Part shown: positions 43,365 through 52,995 of the stretch, in pieces | Numbering within the stretch: the stretch's first letter is position 1 | How the letters are laid out: each line of letters begins with the position of its first letter | Assembly: GCA_011388275.1 (NCBI GenBank) | Contig: DSAB01000020.1 | Coordinates: 1 to 55,956 of the forward strand | Direction: 5' to 3' | Source: a bacterium | GTDB taxonomy: Bacteria > Zhuqueibacterota > QNDG01 > DSAB01 | DNA: 55,956 nucleotides | Notes under the pieces: generated by a model | Told to the model about the DNA's origin: nothing | The model's database searches: none | What the model saw: only the letters and a program-made list of their open reading frames with translations | Program-made: the position numbers and the translations under genes

Positions 43365-44420
43365 ATGAAGAGAACTCTTGTGTGGATTTTGACGGCGGTC
43401 CTGATGATGACCGGTGCGTCCCGGCTGCTGGCCGTGAGTGAATCGGCTGTTCTGTTTCTGCTGATCTCTCCCGGCGCACGGGCCTCCGGTATGGGAGAAG
43501 CGTTTGTGGCCGTGGCCGACGACGCGACTGCTGTTCACTGGAATCCGGCGGGCCTCGCCTTTCAGCGGGGCAATGAAATTATTGTCATGCACTGCAAGTG
43601 GCTGCCCGGACTCGTTGACGACATGTACTATGAATTCGCCTCATACCGGAGATACTTCAAGAGTCTGGGCGGCACACTGGGTGCAAACATCACCTATTTG
43701 AATATGGGTGAACAGGTCTGGATGGATGAATACAATATCGAGCAGGGCCGGTTTACCAGCTATGACTTCGCCGTGTCTCTGAGCTATGCCACCCAGCTGT
43801 CCGACAACATGGGTCTGGGCGTCACCATGCGGTACATTCAAAGCCTGCTGGCCCCCGACTGGGTGCAGGTGGGTGAAGAGAAGGGAAGCGGAAAGGGGAA
43901 CGCCTTTGCCGTGGATCTGGGATTTCTTTATCACAATTTATTCATCAAAGGCCTGTCTCTGGGCGCCAATCTGTCCAATATGGGGCCGAAAATCACCTAT
44001 GTGGACGCGGCCCAGGCCGATCCCATTCCGACCAACCTGAAACTCGGTATTGCCTATAAAATTATGGACACCCAGTACAACCGGCTGACTCTGGCCATCG
44101 ATACCAACAAACTCCTGGTACGGCGGACCGAAGAAGGGGCGGATCCTTTTTACAAGGCCATTTTCACTTCCTGGTCGGACGGTTCCGTACGCGATCAGAT
44201 GAAGCGGCTGATCACATCGGTAGGCACTGAATATGTTTACAACAACATGATATTCCTGAGGGCCGGATATTATTACGATGAAATCGGCAAGGTGAAGTTT
44301 CCCGCATTCGGTGCCGGTCTGCAGTATCACAAGTATCGTTTTGATTTCGCCTATGTGGCGGCCGAACAGGGTCATCCGCTGTCCGACACCATGCGTTTTT
44401 CGCTGTCCATAGGATTTTAA
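43365..44420 (+). CDS. porV: PorV/PorQ-family outer-membrane protein of the type IX secretion system
   Basis: A 351-residue beta-barrel protein. After the signal peptide (cleaved near SRLLAVSE) comes the family signature FLLISPGARASGMGEAFVAV, then DDATAVHWNPAGLAF, then alternating beta strands and a terminal aromatic residue (SLSIGF). PorV is an outer-membrane protein of T9SS that binds the C-terminal domains of cargo and passes them to the attachment machinery. The exact paralogue (PorV or PorQ-like) cannot be decided. GGAGG 8 bases before the ATG at 43365 decides the start. The surrounding genes encode likely T9SS cargo, which supports the role. Confidence 0.85.
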   Translation: MKRTLVWILTAVLMMTGASRLLAVSESAVLFLLISPGARASGMGEAFVAVADDATAVHWNPAGLAFQRGNEIIVMHCKWLPGLVDDMYYEFASYRRYFKSLGGTLGANITYLNMGEQVWMDEYNIEQGRFTSYDFAVSLSYATQLSDNMGLGVTMRYIQSLLAPDWVQVGEEKGSGKGNAFAVDLGFLYHNLFIKGLSLGANLSNMGPKITYVDAAQADPIPTNLKLGIAYKIMDTQYNRLTLAIDTNKLLVRRTEEGADPFYKAIFTSWSDGSVRDQMKRLITSVGTEYVYNNMIFLRAGYYYDEIGKVKFPAFGAGLQYHKYRFDFAYVAAEQGHPLSDTMRFSLSIGF

Positions 44421-44452
44421 CGGCCGGTCGGTGATCTGAAAGAGAAAATTCC

Positions 44453-44483
44453 AATACCCCACTTTCCTGTGGGGTATTTTCTT
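44453..44483 (+). terminator. intrinsic terminator after porV
   Basis: A 10-bp stem (AATACCCCAC / GTGGGGTATT, 6-nt loop) ending in TTTTCTT, 33 bases after the porV stop and before the next rightward gene. Confidence 0.82.
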
Positions 44484-44497
44484 AATGAGGTGCCGGG

Positions 44498-47400
44498 ATG
44501 ATCAGAGTTCTGAAGGTTGCCGGACTTTTCACATTGCTTATGGGCTTGCGTGTGGTCCGGGCGGAGAGACCCGTTTTTCAATATCGTTCCGGTCATTTTT
44601 CCCGGCGGATGACGCGTACCGCCCCCCTGGAGAAGGGGCGCCACCCGTGGATGTTCGAACGATCCTTTCACGCGGACAAAAACGACTCCATTCACGTGGT
44701 GGCTTTGCGCGCGGAGTTTCAGCCCGATGAAAATCCCCTGACTACAGGGTCCGGCCTTTTCGATCTTTCCGAACCGGCGGAACAACGCGTGGATCCGCCG
44801 CCTCATGACAGGGCCTATTTTGAAGCCCAGATGCGAGCCCTGGCCCATTATTATCGAACCGTATCCCGCCATCGACTGACCGTGACCTTCTCCGTGCCCG
44901 ATCCCGTGCTGCGCCTTCCCGATGAAATGGGCGGATACAATCCCGCCACGGATCCGCAAAGTACGGAGCGGGGACTGGTTCGCCTGTTCCGGGACGCGGT
45001 CAAAGCGGCCGACAGCCTGGGGATCGGGATCACTTCCGGCGACGCGGTGATCGTTTTTCATGCCGGGGTGGGTAAAGATCTGGATCTGGGTTACGATCCC
45101 ACGCCCCGGGACATTCCCTCGGCTTTTCTGGACCTGGAGGATCTTCGAAGCCATCTGGCTGAAGGCGACCCGGGCTATGCAGGCATTCCGGTTCAAGGCG
45201 GTTCCCACCGGGTGCGGGAAGGCATTATTGTACCGGAAACCCAGTCGCAGGAGGGGTATGAAATCGGACTTTTAGGCACCCTGACCCTGATGTTCGGTTT
45301 CCAGCTGGGGCTGCCGGCTCTTTGGGACACGGATACGGGCACGAGCGGAATCGGCCGCTGGGGGCTGATGGATCAGGGATCCAATAATTATTTCGGATTG
45401 ATACCGGCCTGGCCCTGTGCCTGGACGCGGCTGTACATGGGGTGGGATGAAGCCGCAGAGACGGTTTGGGGTGTGGATCTGGCCGTGGCCTGCAGCATGG
45501 CTGAAAGCGCTCAGCGCATCATTCGGGTTCCAATCAATGATCACGAGTATTTCCTGGTGGAAAACCGGCAGTATGACGTGAACGGGGACGGCATTACCCG
45601 GGGATGGGACGCGGCCGGCGTTGAGGTCACGTTCCATCCGGACGGAAGACTGGTGTCTTCGGTTCCTTTCGGAGTGATCACGCGGGTGGAGGAGTATGAT
45701 TACGGACTTCCCGGATCGGGTATTCTGATATGGCATATCGACGAGGATGTAATTTCACGGAAGCTGCCTGAAAACCGGATCAACAGCGACCGGGAACATC
45801 GGGGCGTGGATCTGGAAGAGGCCGACGGCGCCAAAGATATCGGATACCGGTACGGGCTGACCGACCCGGGTGCGGGCGCGGAACTGGGCGTGCTGCATGA
45901 CGCCTGGTTCGCCTCGAATGAGGTGCATAAGCGGGTCAACCGGAGCGACAGCGTGGCTTTTACTCCGGCAACCTATCCCAGAACCGCATCCAACTCGGGT
46001 GCGGATTCCCATCTCCATCTCACCCGGTTTTCCGAGCGGGATACGATCATGTCTTTTCAGGTTCGAAATGAATGGATACGTTCCGGTTTCCCCCGTGATT
46101 TCGGTCTCGGGCATGTGCCCTTTTCACCCCTCATGGCCGATATAAACGGCAGCGGCATCCGTGAAGTGGTGGTCGTGACCCGGGGGGGCATGATTTTCGC
46201 ATGGGACGAATCAGGGCATCCCCTGGTGAACAATGGAGCATTGGGTCGAACTGTGAACGTGGCTGGAGACACCGTCGACATTCCCGCAGCTCTTTTGGCT
46301 GTAACCGGATCTTCTGTGGTGACGGAACCCGCGGCCGCGGATCTGAACGGAGACGGATTCGATGAAATCGTTACAGCCACAGCGGATGGACAGTTGACAG
46401 GCTGGACGGCGCGTGACGAAGACGGAGACGGATTCGGTGACAGGGTGTTTCAGTGGCAGAGTTCCCAGGACAGCATTACCGCCCTGCTTTTGTATCCGGC
46501 CGCCGGCGGCTATTATCCGGTTCTGGGCACGGCCTCGGGAGAACTGATATTTCTCGACCCGGCTGCCGGAATACCCCTCTGGACCCAAAACCTCGGCGCG
46601 GCCGTAAGCGGACTGTGCATGGGAGTCTCCGGCGGACTGCGTATCCTTTGGGCCGGAACGTCCGCGGGAAGTTTGTTTTGTTACAACGGAATCACCGGAG
46701 AACGGCTTTGGAATGAATCGGTCGGATCCCGTCCTTTATGGCCTCCGGCTGCGGGATTGTGGCCGGAAACGGGTGCGGGTGTGGCGGTCTGTTATGAAGG
46801 CGGAGGGGCCGTGTTCGACATTCAGGGAAACCGGATCGGAACCCTGACGCATTCCGTGATTCCCGCGGGCCGTCCGGCTTTGGGCGATGTGGACGGAGAC
46901 GGGGTGCCGGAAGTGGTTCTGCCCGGCAGGGACAGACTCTGGGCGTTCAACCACAACGGCAGCCTGTGCAGCGAATTTCCGGTGCCCCGATTGAGCTGGG
47001 ATACGCCTCCCTCGTCCCCGATTTTAATCGATGCCGACGGGAACGGAGACTTGAATATTGTGGCTGCCACGCAAGGGGGAGAGGTGTCGGCTTTCAGCCG
47101 TAGAGAGAGGGTATCCGGATTTCCCCTGAGTACGGGGAGTGAAACCACGCTGACTCCCTTTGCCGGTGATCTGGATGGCGACGGTCTTCTCGAGCTGGCC
47201 GCTGTTTCCGGGCGCGGCAGTGTGTTTGTCTGGAACCTGAATGCCGATGTTTCTGAAACGGCATCCTGGGCGGCATGGGGTAAAGATGCGGCCCGGACCG
47301 CTTTTTTCGCTCAGCCGTCCGAGCCCGCCGCGCCGCGTGAAGACTGGATGCCTTCCCGGGGAGTCTACAATTATCCCAACCCCGTGCGTGACGGCCGAAC

Positions 47401-47626
47401 GTTCATCCGTTATCGCCTGGAGGTGGACGCCCGGGTTGCCATCCGCATTGTCGATATGGCCGGCATGCTCGTTCAGCGTCTGGAAGGGCCGGGGCGGGGT
47501 CAGACGGAGAATGAAGTGATCTGGGATGTTTCGCGTGTGGACAGCGGGGTCTATTTCTGTCATGTCCGGGCTGTCTCGGCGAAGGGGGAGAAACAGGCCG
47601 TGATTAAAATAGCCGTAATCCGATAG
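44498..47626 (+). CDS. M6-like metalloprotease homologue lacking active-site residues, with FG-GAP repeats and T9SS-type sorting domain
   Basis: An exported 1042-residue protein. Signal peptide (1-about 21), then a domain that follows M6 peptidases closely (VPETQSQEGYEIGLLGTLTL, SGIGRWGLMDQGS, SGILIWHIDED). Where M6 enzymes have HEFGHQLGLPD, this protein has LMFGFQLGLPA (264-274). Both metal-binding His, the catalytic Glu and the third ligand are replaced, so it should not be catalytic. Residues about 540-930 contain several FG-GAP/VCBS-like blades (AAADLNGDGFDEIVTATADG, LGDVDGDGVPEVVLPGRD and others). The C-terminus is a T9SS type A-like domain (YNYPNPVRDG). GAGGTG precedes the ATG. Probably a surface-binding protein. 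Confidence 0.85.
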   Translation: MIRVLKVAGLFTLLMGLRVVRAERPVFQYRSGHFSRRMTRTAPLEKGRHPWMFERSFHADKNDSIHVVALRAEFQPDENPLTTGSGLFDLSEPAEQRVDPPPHDRAYFEAQMRALAHYYRTVSRHRLTVTFSVPDPVLRLPDEMGGYNPATDPQSTERGLVRLFRDAVKAADSLGIGITSGDAVIVFHAGVGKDLDLGYDPTPRDIPSAFLDLEDLRSHLAEGDPGYAGIPVQGGSHRVREGIIVPETQSQEGYEIGLLGTLTLMFGFQLGLPALWDTDTGTSGIGRWGLMDQGSNNYFGLIPAWPCAWTRLYMGWDEAAETVWGVDLAVACSMAESAQRIIRVPINDHEYFLVENRQYDVNGDGITRGWDAAGVEVTFHPDGRLVSSVPFGVITRVEEYDYGLPGSGILIWHIDEDVISRKLPENRINSDREHRGVDLEEADGAKDIGYRYGLTDPGAGAELGVLHDAWFASNEVHKRVNRSDSVAFTPATYPRTASNSGADSHLHLTRFSERDTIMSFQVRNEWIRSGFPRDFGLGHVPFSPLMADINGSGIREVVVVTRGGMIFAWDESGHPLVNNGALGRTVNVAGDTVDIPAALLAVTGSSVVTEPAAADLNGDGFDEIVTATADGQLTGWTARDEDGDGFGDRVFQWQSSQDSITALLLYPAAGGYYPVLGTASGELIFLDPAAGIPLWTQNLGAAVSGLCMGVSGGLRILWAGTSAGSLFCYNGITGERLWNESVGSRPLWPPAAGLWPETGAGVAVCYEGGGAVFDIQGNRIGTLTHSVIPAGRPALGDVDGDGVPEVVLPGRDRLWAFNHNGSLCSEFPVPRLSWDTPPSSPILIDADGNGDLNIVAATQGGEVSAFSRRERVSGFPLSTGSETTLTPFAGDLDGDGLLELAAVSGRGSVFVWNLNADVSETASWAAWGKDAARTAFFAQPSEPAAPREDWMPSRGVYNYPNPVRDGRTFIRYRLEVDARVAIRIVDMAGMLVQRLEGPGRGQTENEVIWDVSRVDSGVYFCHVRAVSAKGEKQAVIKIAVIR

Positions 47627-47633
47627 ACAATAT

Positions 47634-50537
47634 ATGATCAAACGTTTGCTGACAGGGTTCGCCGTTTTGACCACAGCCGCTTCGTGGGTGTGGTCCCAGA
47701 GTCTTTACAATCATCCTGAATTGGAATGGATGACACTGGAGACCGGGCATTTTTACGTGCATTATCATGCGGGAGCCGAACGAACGGCCCGCGTCACCGC
47801 GTCCGTCGCCGAATCCATTTACGAACCGGTCACCCGGCTTTATGATTACGAACCGGACACGAAAATACACTTTGTGATTCGGGATCATGACGATCAGTCC
47901 AACGGAGCGGCTTTTTATTATGACAACAAAATCGAACTGTGGGCGCCGGCCATGGACTTCGCGCTGCGCGGCACGCATCACTGGCTGTTGAACGTGATCA
48001 CCCATGAGTTCAGCCACATGATCTCCATGGGAGCCGCCCGCAAGGCGCCGCGTCAGATTCCCGCCGTGTATCTGCAGTGGCTGGATTATGAGAAGGAAAA
48101 ACGGCCCGATGTGATCCACGGGTATCCACGTACGCTGGTTTCTCTTCCGCTGGCCGGAACCGTCATGCCGGTTTGGTTCGCCGAAGGCATGGCCCAGTAT
48201 CATGCTCGCGGTGTGCATCATGACACCTGGGATTCCCACCGTGACATGCTCCTGCGCACGGCTGTGCGGGAGAAGGCGCTTCTGCCGCCGCACGAGATGT
48301 CCCGTTTCGGTAAAACCAGCCTGGGCAATGAACGGGTGTACAATCAGGGTTACGCGTTGACTCTGTATCTGGTTGACCGCTTCGGAGAGTCTGTGCTTCC
48401 CAGGCTGGTCGAAGCTCTCAGGCCGCTGAACCGGATTCGGTTTACGGCGGCCCTGGAGAGTGTGACGGGATTGAGTGAGGCGGAACTTTACCGCCAATGG
48501 GTTCAATGGCTGGAAAACGGTTATGAGCAGTCAGGCGAATCCTGGACGGAGGGTGAGATTCTGGAATCCGCCGGAGAAGCCAATTTTTTCCCGGTTTTTT
48601 CTCCGGACGGGCGGTACCTGGCCTATGTGTCCAGCCGTGGCAGGGATTATATGAGTCAGAGCTCCGTGTGGATTTTTGACCGGCGTGAAGGGAAAGCCCG
48701 CAAGACGATCTCCCGTGTGACCTCTCCGGCCGGCTGGTCGCCCGATGGAAAGCACCTGGTCTATTCCAGCAACCGGGACCGCGGCAGACACGGTTCGCGG
48801 TACCATGATCTTTATGTTTACAACCTGGAAACCCGCAAGGAGAAGCGTCTGACCCGCGATTTGAGGGCGCATTCACCGGCGTGGGGCCCCGGCGGAATGC
48901 TGGCCTGTATCATTGAAAACGACGGGACGTCCAATCTTTTTCTTTTGAACACGGAGGGAGACTCGCTTCGGTCTCTGACCGCTTTCAAGGCCGGCGAGCA
49001 GCTGTTTGCGCCGCGCTGGATGAGTGATTCGACTCTGGTGTTTACGATCGGGGGTGCGTTTCAAGGCCGGGATATCGCCATGATTCATATTTCCGGCGGG
49101 CAATGGGAGTACCTGTTAAAAACCGCGCATGATGAGCGGGATGCGGTTCCCGGACTCGATGGAGAGTGTGTCTATTACAGTTCCGATGCTACGGGCGCGT
49201 TCAACATTTACCGGCTCCATCTGCCAACCGGAGAGCGGCATCAGCTGACCCATGTGCCGGGAGGCGCCTTCATGCCCGCAGTCAGGGGCGATACGCTCTG
49301 CTATGCTCTTTTTACGGCGGATGGCTACCGCATCGCGAAACGGGAAGGATTGAGTCCTCTGTCCGCCCGGACCGTGACCAGCCCCTATTTTCGCATCAAG
49401 CCCGAAAAGAGGCCGATCGATATCGCTGTTGACACCTCTTTGACTGCGAAGCCCTATCAGCCGGTGTTCTCGAAACTGGCTTTTCTGCCGCGGATCATGA
49501 TGGATTATCCTCAAAAACTGAAACTGGGAACGTATTTTTATGGAAGCGATTTTCTCGACCGGATCTCTGTTCTCGGCGGGGCGGCCGCCAATTTCGGCGG
49601 GGACATGGATCTTTTCGGCATTTTCGAATATCGGCGATGGAGGCCCACCCTGTTTGTCGAGGCTTACCATCAGACACGGCATTTTCGTCAGGATGATGTC
49701 GATTACCGGTTCAACCTGATGGAAGTCGACGCGGGCGCGGACTGGCGACTGGGAGACAACAATGTGCTGCGCACAGCGGCCATCTTCAGCCGATACAGCG
49801 CGGGCATGCGCTTTACGGATCAGGGACTGGATTTCAAGTTTTCATATATCTATCATCTGGGCACTGTTTTACAGGCCCGCTGGAACCATCGGGCCATTCG
49901 GGGCGCTTTGAATGCCGATATCGCGCCCTCAAGCGGCCGCATAATGACACTGGATATTCAGGCGGCATGGCAGCGGTTCCTCAGAGACTTCAAGATTCAT
50001 CAGGATTTTGGAACTCTGGTGGAGGTTTATGAACCCTATCATTACTGGCAGCTGCTGATGGACTGGACCGAATATGTGCCGTCACCGGTTTCGGGCCACA
50101 GCCTTGCCATACGGGTCAAGGGAGGATGGATCGACCGGCGCGTGGAAGGGTTCTATCATCTGTTCGGCGGCGGCCTGGACGGCATGAAGGGATATCCCTA
50201 TTACAGCCTGGAAGGCCGGAATCTGATTCATCTGGGGCTGGCCTACCGCATGCCCCTTTTCAGGCGCATGCGCTTGCGTCTGGGATTTATGGATCTGGAA
50301 AAACTCTATGTGTCGGTGTACGGAGATGCCGGCAATGCCTGGTCCGGAGGGTCTTTCCCGGGCTGGAAGCGCGATGTGGGTGTTCAGCTTCGTCTGTCCA
50401 TGCTCAATTTTTACGCCTATCCCATGAAAGTTTTCTTTGACGCGGCCTACGGTCTGGATGAATTCGTTACGCGTAAACAGACGTACGGAAGGGAGTGGCG
50501 CTTTTATTTCGGGATGCTGTTTGATTTTCTCAGGTAG
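47634..50537 (+). CDS. HEFSH metallopeptidase - TolB-like propeller - outer-membrane barrel fusion
   Basis: A 967-residue exported protein with three parts. After a signal peptide (to about 21) comes a gluzincin-like peptidase domain with the zinc motif HEFSH at 124-128 and a further Glu at 184 in WFAEGMAQY. Next is a TolB/PD40-type propeller (about 305-590; FSPDGRYLAYVSSRGRD, WSPDGKHLVYSSNRD). The C-terminal third (about 610-967) is beta-rich, like an Omp85-type surface-antigen barrel, ending in FYFGMLFDFLR. I infer an outer-membrane-anchored protease whose protease and propeller parts sit in the periplasm or outside. It begins 7 bases after the M6-like gene; no clear ribosome site, so coupling is likely. 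Confidence 0.82.
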   Translation: MIKRLLTGFAVLTTAASWVWSQSLYNHPELEWMTLETGHFYVHYHAGAERTARVTASVAESIYEPVTRLYDYEPDTKIHFVIRDHDDQSNGAAFYYDNKIELWAPAMDFALRGTHHWLLNVITHEFSHMISMGAARKAPRQIPAVYLQWLDYEKEKRPDVIHGYPRTLVSLPLAGTVMPVWFAEGMAQYHARGVHHDTWDSHRDMLLRTAVREKALLPPHEMSRFGKTSLGNERVYNQGYALTLYLVDRFGESVLPRLVEALRPLNRIRFTAALESVTGLSEAELYRQWVQWLENGYEQSGESWTEGEILESAGEANFFPVFSPDGRYLAYVSSRGRDYMSQSSVWIFDRREGKARKTISRVTSPAGWSPDGKHLVYSSNRDRGRHGSRYHDLYVYNLETRKEKRLTRDLRAHSPAWGPGGMLACIIENDGTSNLFLLNTEGDSLRSLTAFKAGEQLFAPRWMSDSTLVFTIGGAFQGRDIAMIHISGGQWEYLLKTAHDERDAVPGLDGECVYYSSDATGAFNIYRLHLPTGERHQLTHVPGGAFMPAVRGDTLCYALFTADGYRIAKREGLSPLSARTVTSPYFRIKPEKRPIDIAVDTSLTAKPYQPVFSKLAFLPRIMMDYPQKLKLGTYFYGSDFLDRISVLGGAAANFGGDMDLFGIFEYRRWRPTLFVEAYHQTRHFRQDDVDYRFNLMEVDAGADWRLGDNNVLRTAAIFSRYSAGMRFTDQGLDFKFSYIYHLGTVLQARWNHRAIRGALNADIAPSSGRIMTLDIQAAWQRFLRDFKIHQDFGTLVEVYEPYHYWQLLMDWTEYVPSPVSGHSLAIRVKGGWIDRRVEGFYHLFGGGLDGMKGYPYYSLEGRNLIHLGLAYRMPLFRRMRLRLGFMDLEKLYVSVYGDAGNAWSGGSFPGWKRDVGVQLRLSMLNFYAYPMKVFFDAAYGLDEFVTRKQTYGREWRFYFGMLFDFLR

Positions 50538-50573
50538 CTGTCACCAGGAATGGGACCGCAAGGAGGAACCGTT

Positions 50574-51326
50574 ATGTTTCCCTGGATACTGGTCATCATG
50601 AATCTTGGATTCGGTGCCGCGGATCAGGTCGCGGCGCCTTATTTGCCGCCTTCAGCGGCTTTTCAGACAGAGTTGCGGTGGGGTAAACCCGGCCCGGCAT
50701 CGTTCGGTCAGCTGGCTGATCCTTCGGCCCGGATTCCGGTTCGAACCAAGTCCGCTGCACTGGGCATTCTGATGTCCGCCGCGGTTCCCGGAACCGGAGA
50801 GATCTATGCCGGTTCATGGATAAAGGGGGCGGTTTTTCTGGGTGTGGAAGCGGCTCTGTGGGTTGGGTACTTTTCGTTCAGTGCGCATGGACGTGACTGG
50901 GAGGACAAGTTTCATGAGTTTGCGGACACGCATTGGAGTGAGGAGAGATATTATGAATGGCTCGCGGCCAATCCGAACTTTGCCGACACCACGCATTCTC
51001 TGCCTTCCACCAGGACGCAGCAGTATTATGAGATGATCGGAAAGTACGATCAGTTCAAGGCGGGTTGGGATGACTGGGATGAAGGGGATAATCCCTTAAC
51101 ACCGAATCGGGATTATTATGAGGGCCTCAGGCACAAGAGCAATCAGGCTTTTATCCGCGCTTCCTACTGCACCATGGTGGTTTTGGCCAATCATGTGCTT
51201 TCCGCTTTTGATGCGGCCTGGACACTGAACCGGTATAACCGCCGGGTGGAGAGCAAGCTGCGTGTTTCATGGCAGCGCGGTTTGGAACAATGGGTCCCTG
51301 TGCTGTCCCTGGGTGTGGGCTGGTGA
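50574..51326 (+). CDS. DUF5683-like membrane protein (copy 1)
   Basis: A 250-residue protein with a short N-terminal hydrophobic segment and a core ALGILMSAAVPGTGEIYAGS followed by WIKGAVFLGVEAALWVGYF. This is the pattern of DUF5683 proteins, which have a 'PG-x-G-x-x-Y-x-G' loop between two hydrophobic helices. The rest is hydrophilic with one more hydrophobic helix (YCTMVVLANHVLSAFDAAW). GGAGG precedes the ATG at 50574. The next gene is a divergent paralogue. Function unknown; found in FCB bacteria near outer-membrane or secretion genes, from general family knowledge. Confidence 0.78.
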   Translation: MFPWILVIMNLGFGAADQVAAPYLPPSAAFQTELRWGKPGPASFGQLADPSARIPVRTKSAALGILMSAAVPGTGEIYAGSWIKGAVFLGVEAALWVGYFSFSAHGRDWEDKFHEFADTHWSEERYYEWLAANPNFADTTHSLPSTRTQQYYEMIGKYDQFKAGWDDWDEGDNPLTPNRDYYEGLRHKSNQAFIRASYCTMVVLANHVLSAFDAAWTLNRYNRRVESKLRVSWQRGLEQWVPVLSLGVGW

Positions 51327-51371
51327 GTATTCGCGGCGTGCGATTCAATATGGACGATTGGAGGATTCGAA

Positions 51372-52064
51372 ATGAAGGGTTTAAGACCCCGGATCTGTCT
51401 GCTGACGGTATTTTGCCTGATCTTCGGAACGGCATGGGCTCAATCGATTCCGGCGGAACCTCAGCCGTTTGATGCCGGCTTTCTGACGAAATCCGAATCC
51501 GCACCGTCTCCGGCCAGGGCTTTCTTCTATTCTTTGCTGGTGCCCGGACTGGGTCAGGTTTACGCGGGCGCCGGGACCATGACCCGTGTTTTTGTCGCTT
51601 CCGAGGCCGCGCTCTGGTCTCTTTATTTTACGTTTCGAACCGTTGGAAACTGGAAAGAAGCGGATTACAAACGGTTTGCCGTTCTGCACGCGGGCGTCGA
51701 TCCCGAAGGCAAAGACCGTCGCTATTATGTGAATCTGGAACATTACGACTCCATGGAGGCCTACAATCAAGCCAAACTGAGGCAGCGGAATCTAAACGCC
51801 GTGTATCCTGCGCATGAAGGGTATGAGTGGGAGTGGGACAGCCGCGAGTCGCGTCTTCGGTATGAGAGTTTGCGGGTTTCCAGTGACAAGGCCTTCAACC
51901 GCGCCCTTTTGGTGACAGGTGCCGTGGTTCTGAACCATCTGGCCAGCGCCATAGACGCCGCCCGTGCGGCCCGAAAGGGCCGGATTGAGGAAAACCCCCT
52001 TCACATGGGGGTGATGCCGTTGGCCGAGGGGGGGTGGATGGGTTATGTGGTGAAGGTTTTTTAA
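51372..52064 (+). CDS. DUF5683-like membrane protein (copy 2)
   Basis: A 230-residue paralogue of the preceding protein: signal peptide (cleaved near GTAWAQS), then ARAFFYSLLVPGLGQVYAGA and FVASEAALWSLYF in place of the matching segments of copy 1, and a late hydrophobic helix (ALLVTGAVVLNHLASAIDAA). Copies 1 and 2 match in the paired-helix core and in this C-terminal helix, so they arose by duplication. It starts 45 bases after copy 1. No enzymatic motif is seen. Confidence 0.78.
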   Translation: MKGLRPRICLLTVFCLIFGTAWAQSIPAEPQPFDAGFLTKSESAPSPARAFFYSLLVPGLGQVYAGAGTMTRVFVASEAALWSLYFTFRTVGNWKEADYKRFAVLHAGVDPEGKDRRYYVNLEHYDSMEAYNQAKLRQRNLNAVYPAHEGYEWEWDSRESRLRYESLRVSSDKAFNRALLVTGAVVLNHLASAIDAARAARKGRIEENPLHMGVMPLAEGGWMGYVVKVF

Positions 52065-52089
52065 AATACAAATACAACAGGAGAGATTG

Positions 52090-52995
52090 ATGAGAAGATG
52101 GATTGGATTTATTCTGCTGGGAACCCTGATCGCTGCCTGTTCCGGTTCGCGTTATGGAATTCCGAAGGGAGAAAGCATCACGATTTACAGGGGAGACGCG
52201 CCTGTTCAGATCGGTTTTTCCGATCTTGTTGAAGATCTGGCGGGGGCGGACGCGGTGTTTGTCGGAGAAATACACACCGACAGCCTGACCCATGTGCTGC
52301 AAAGGCTTCTTCTGGAAGCCCTTTACGAAAAAGGAGTTCGGCCGGCCGTGGCCATGGAGATGTTCGAGCGGGACGTTCAGACCGTGCTGGACGCCTATCT
52401 GGCCGGTGAGGTTACGGAAGGGGACTTTCTGAAACGGTCCCGTCCCTGGAGAAACTATCAAACGGACTACCGGCCTCTGGTGGAGTTCGCCCGTGAAAAG
52501 GGGCTGCCCGTGCTGGCCATGAATGTGCCCGGCCGTTACGCGCGGCGGATCGCGATGCAGGGAGAATCGTTCATGAAGAGTGTGCCGGACTCCGAAAAGG
52601 TGTGGCTGGCCGACAGGCTGAAACCCCTGGAGGATGAGTACAAGGTCCGTTTCATGGAATTGATGAAAAACCGCCCCCCTTCTCCCATGTCTCATCTGGA
52701 TCCGGAAAAAATGTATCTGGCCCAGGTGCTTCGCGACGATACCATGGCCGAAACACTCTTTCGGTTCATTCAGGATCATTCCGGAACACCGGTTTTCTCC
52801 TGTCAGGGAGATTTCCATTCGGCCTATGGGCTGGGTATCGTGAAAAAGCTCCGGCTGCTGGAGCCGTCTCTGGACTGCCGGGTGATTTCCGCGGTTCCGG
52901 TGGAGAATCCCGACTCGGTTCGTTGGGAGGACCATGAGGGACGCGGCGATTATTTGATATTTGTACCGAAGAAAGAGGATGGGAATCAAACGTAA
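52090..52995 (+). CDS. ChaN family lipoprotein
   Basis: A 301-residue lipoprotein with lipobox LIAAC (Cys17) and the features of the ChaN/Tiki-type family: VFVGEIHTD followed by AMEMFERD, then a helical domain (VLDAYLAGEVTEGDFLKR, WRNYQTDYRPLVEFARE) and FSCQGDFHSAYGLGI. In known members such as Campylobacter ChaN the fold binds haem; some relatives are proteases. The start is the ATG at 52090, with GGAG upstream; TTG at 52087 is less likely. Its last bases overlap the next gene by 17, so they are co-transcribed. Confidence 0.88.
   Translation: MRRWIGFILLGTLIAACSGSRYGIPKGESITIYRGDAPVQIGFSDLVEDLAGADAVFVGEIHTDSLTHVLQRLLLEALYEKGVRPAVAMEMFERDVQTVLDAYLAGEVTEGDFLKRSRPWRNYQTDYRPLVEFAREKGLPVLAMNVPGRYARRIAMQGESFMKSVPDSEKVWLADRLKPLEDEYKVRFMELMKNRPPSPMSHLDPEKMYLAQVLRDDTMAETLFRFIQDHSGTPVFSCQGDFHSAYGLGIVKKLRLLEPSLDCRVISAVPVENPDSVRWEDHEGRGDYLIFVPKKEDGNQT

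Noticed and set aside
43190-43441. 83-codon frame in the porV leader
   Set aside because: It overlaps hairpins and the porV start, and its residue composition is unlike a real protein.
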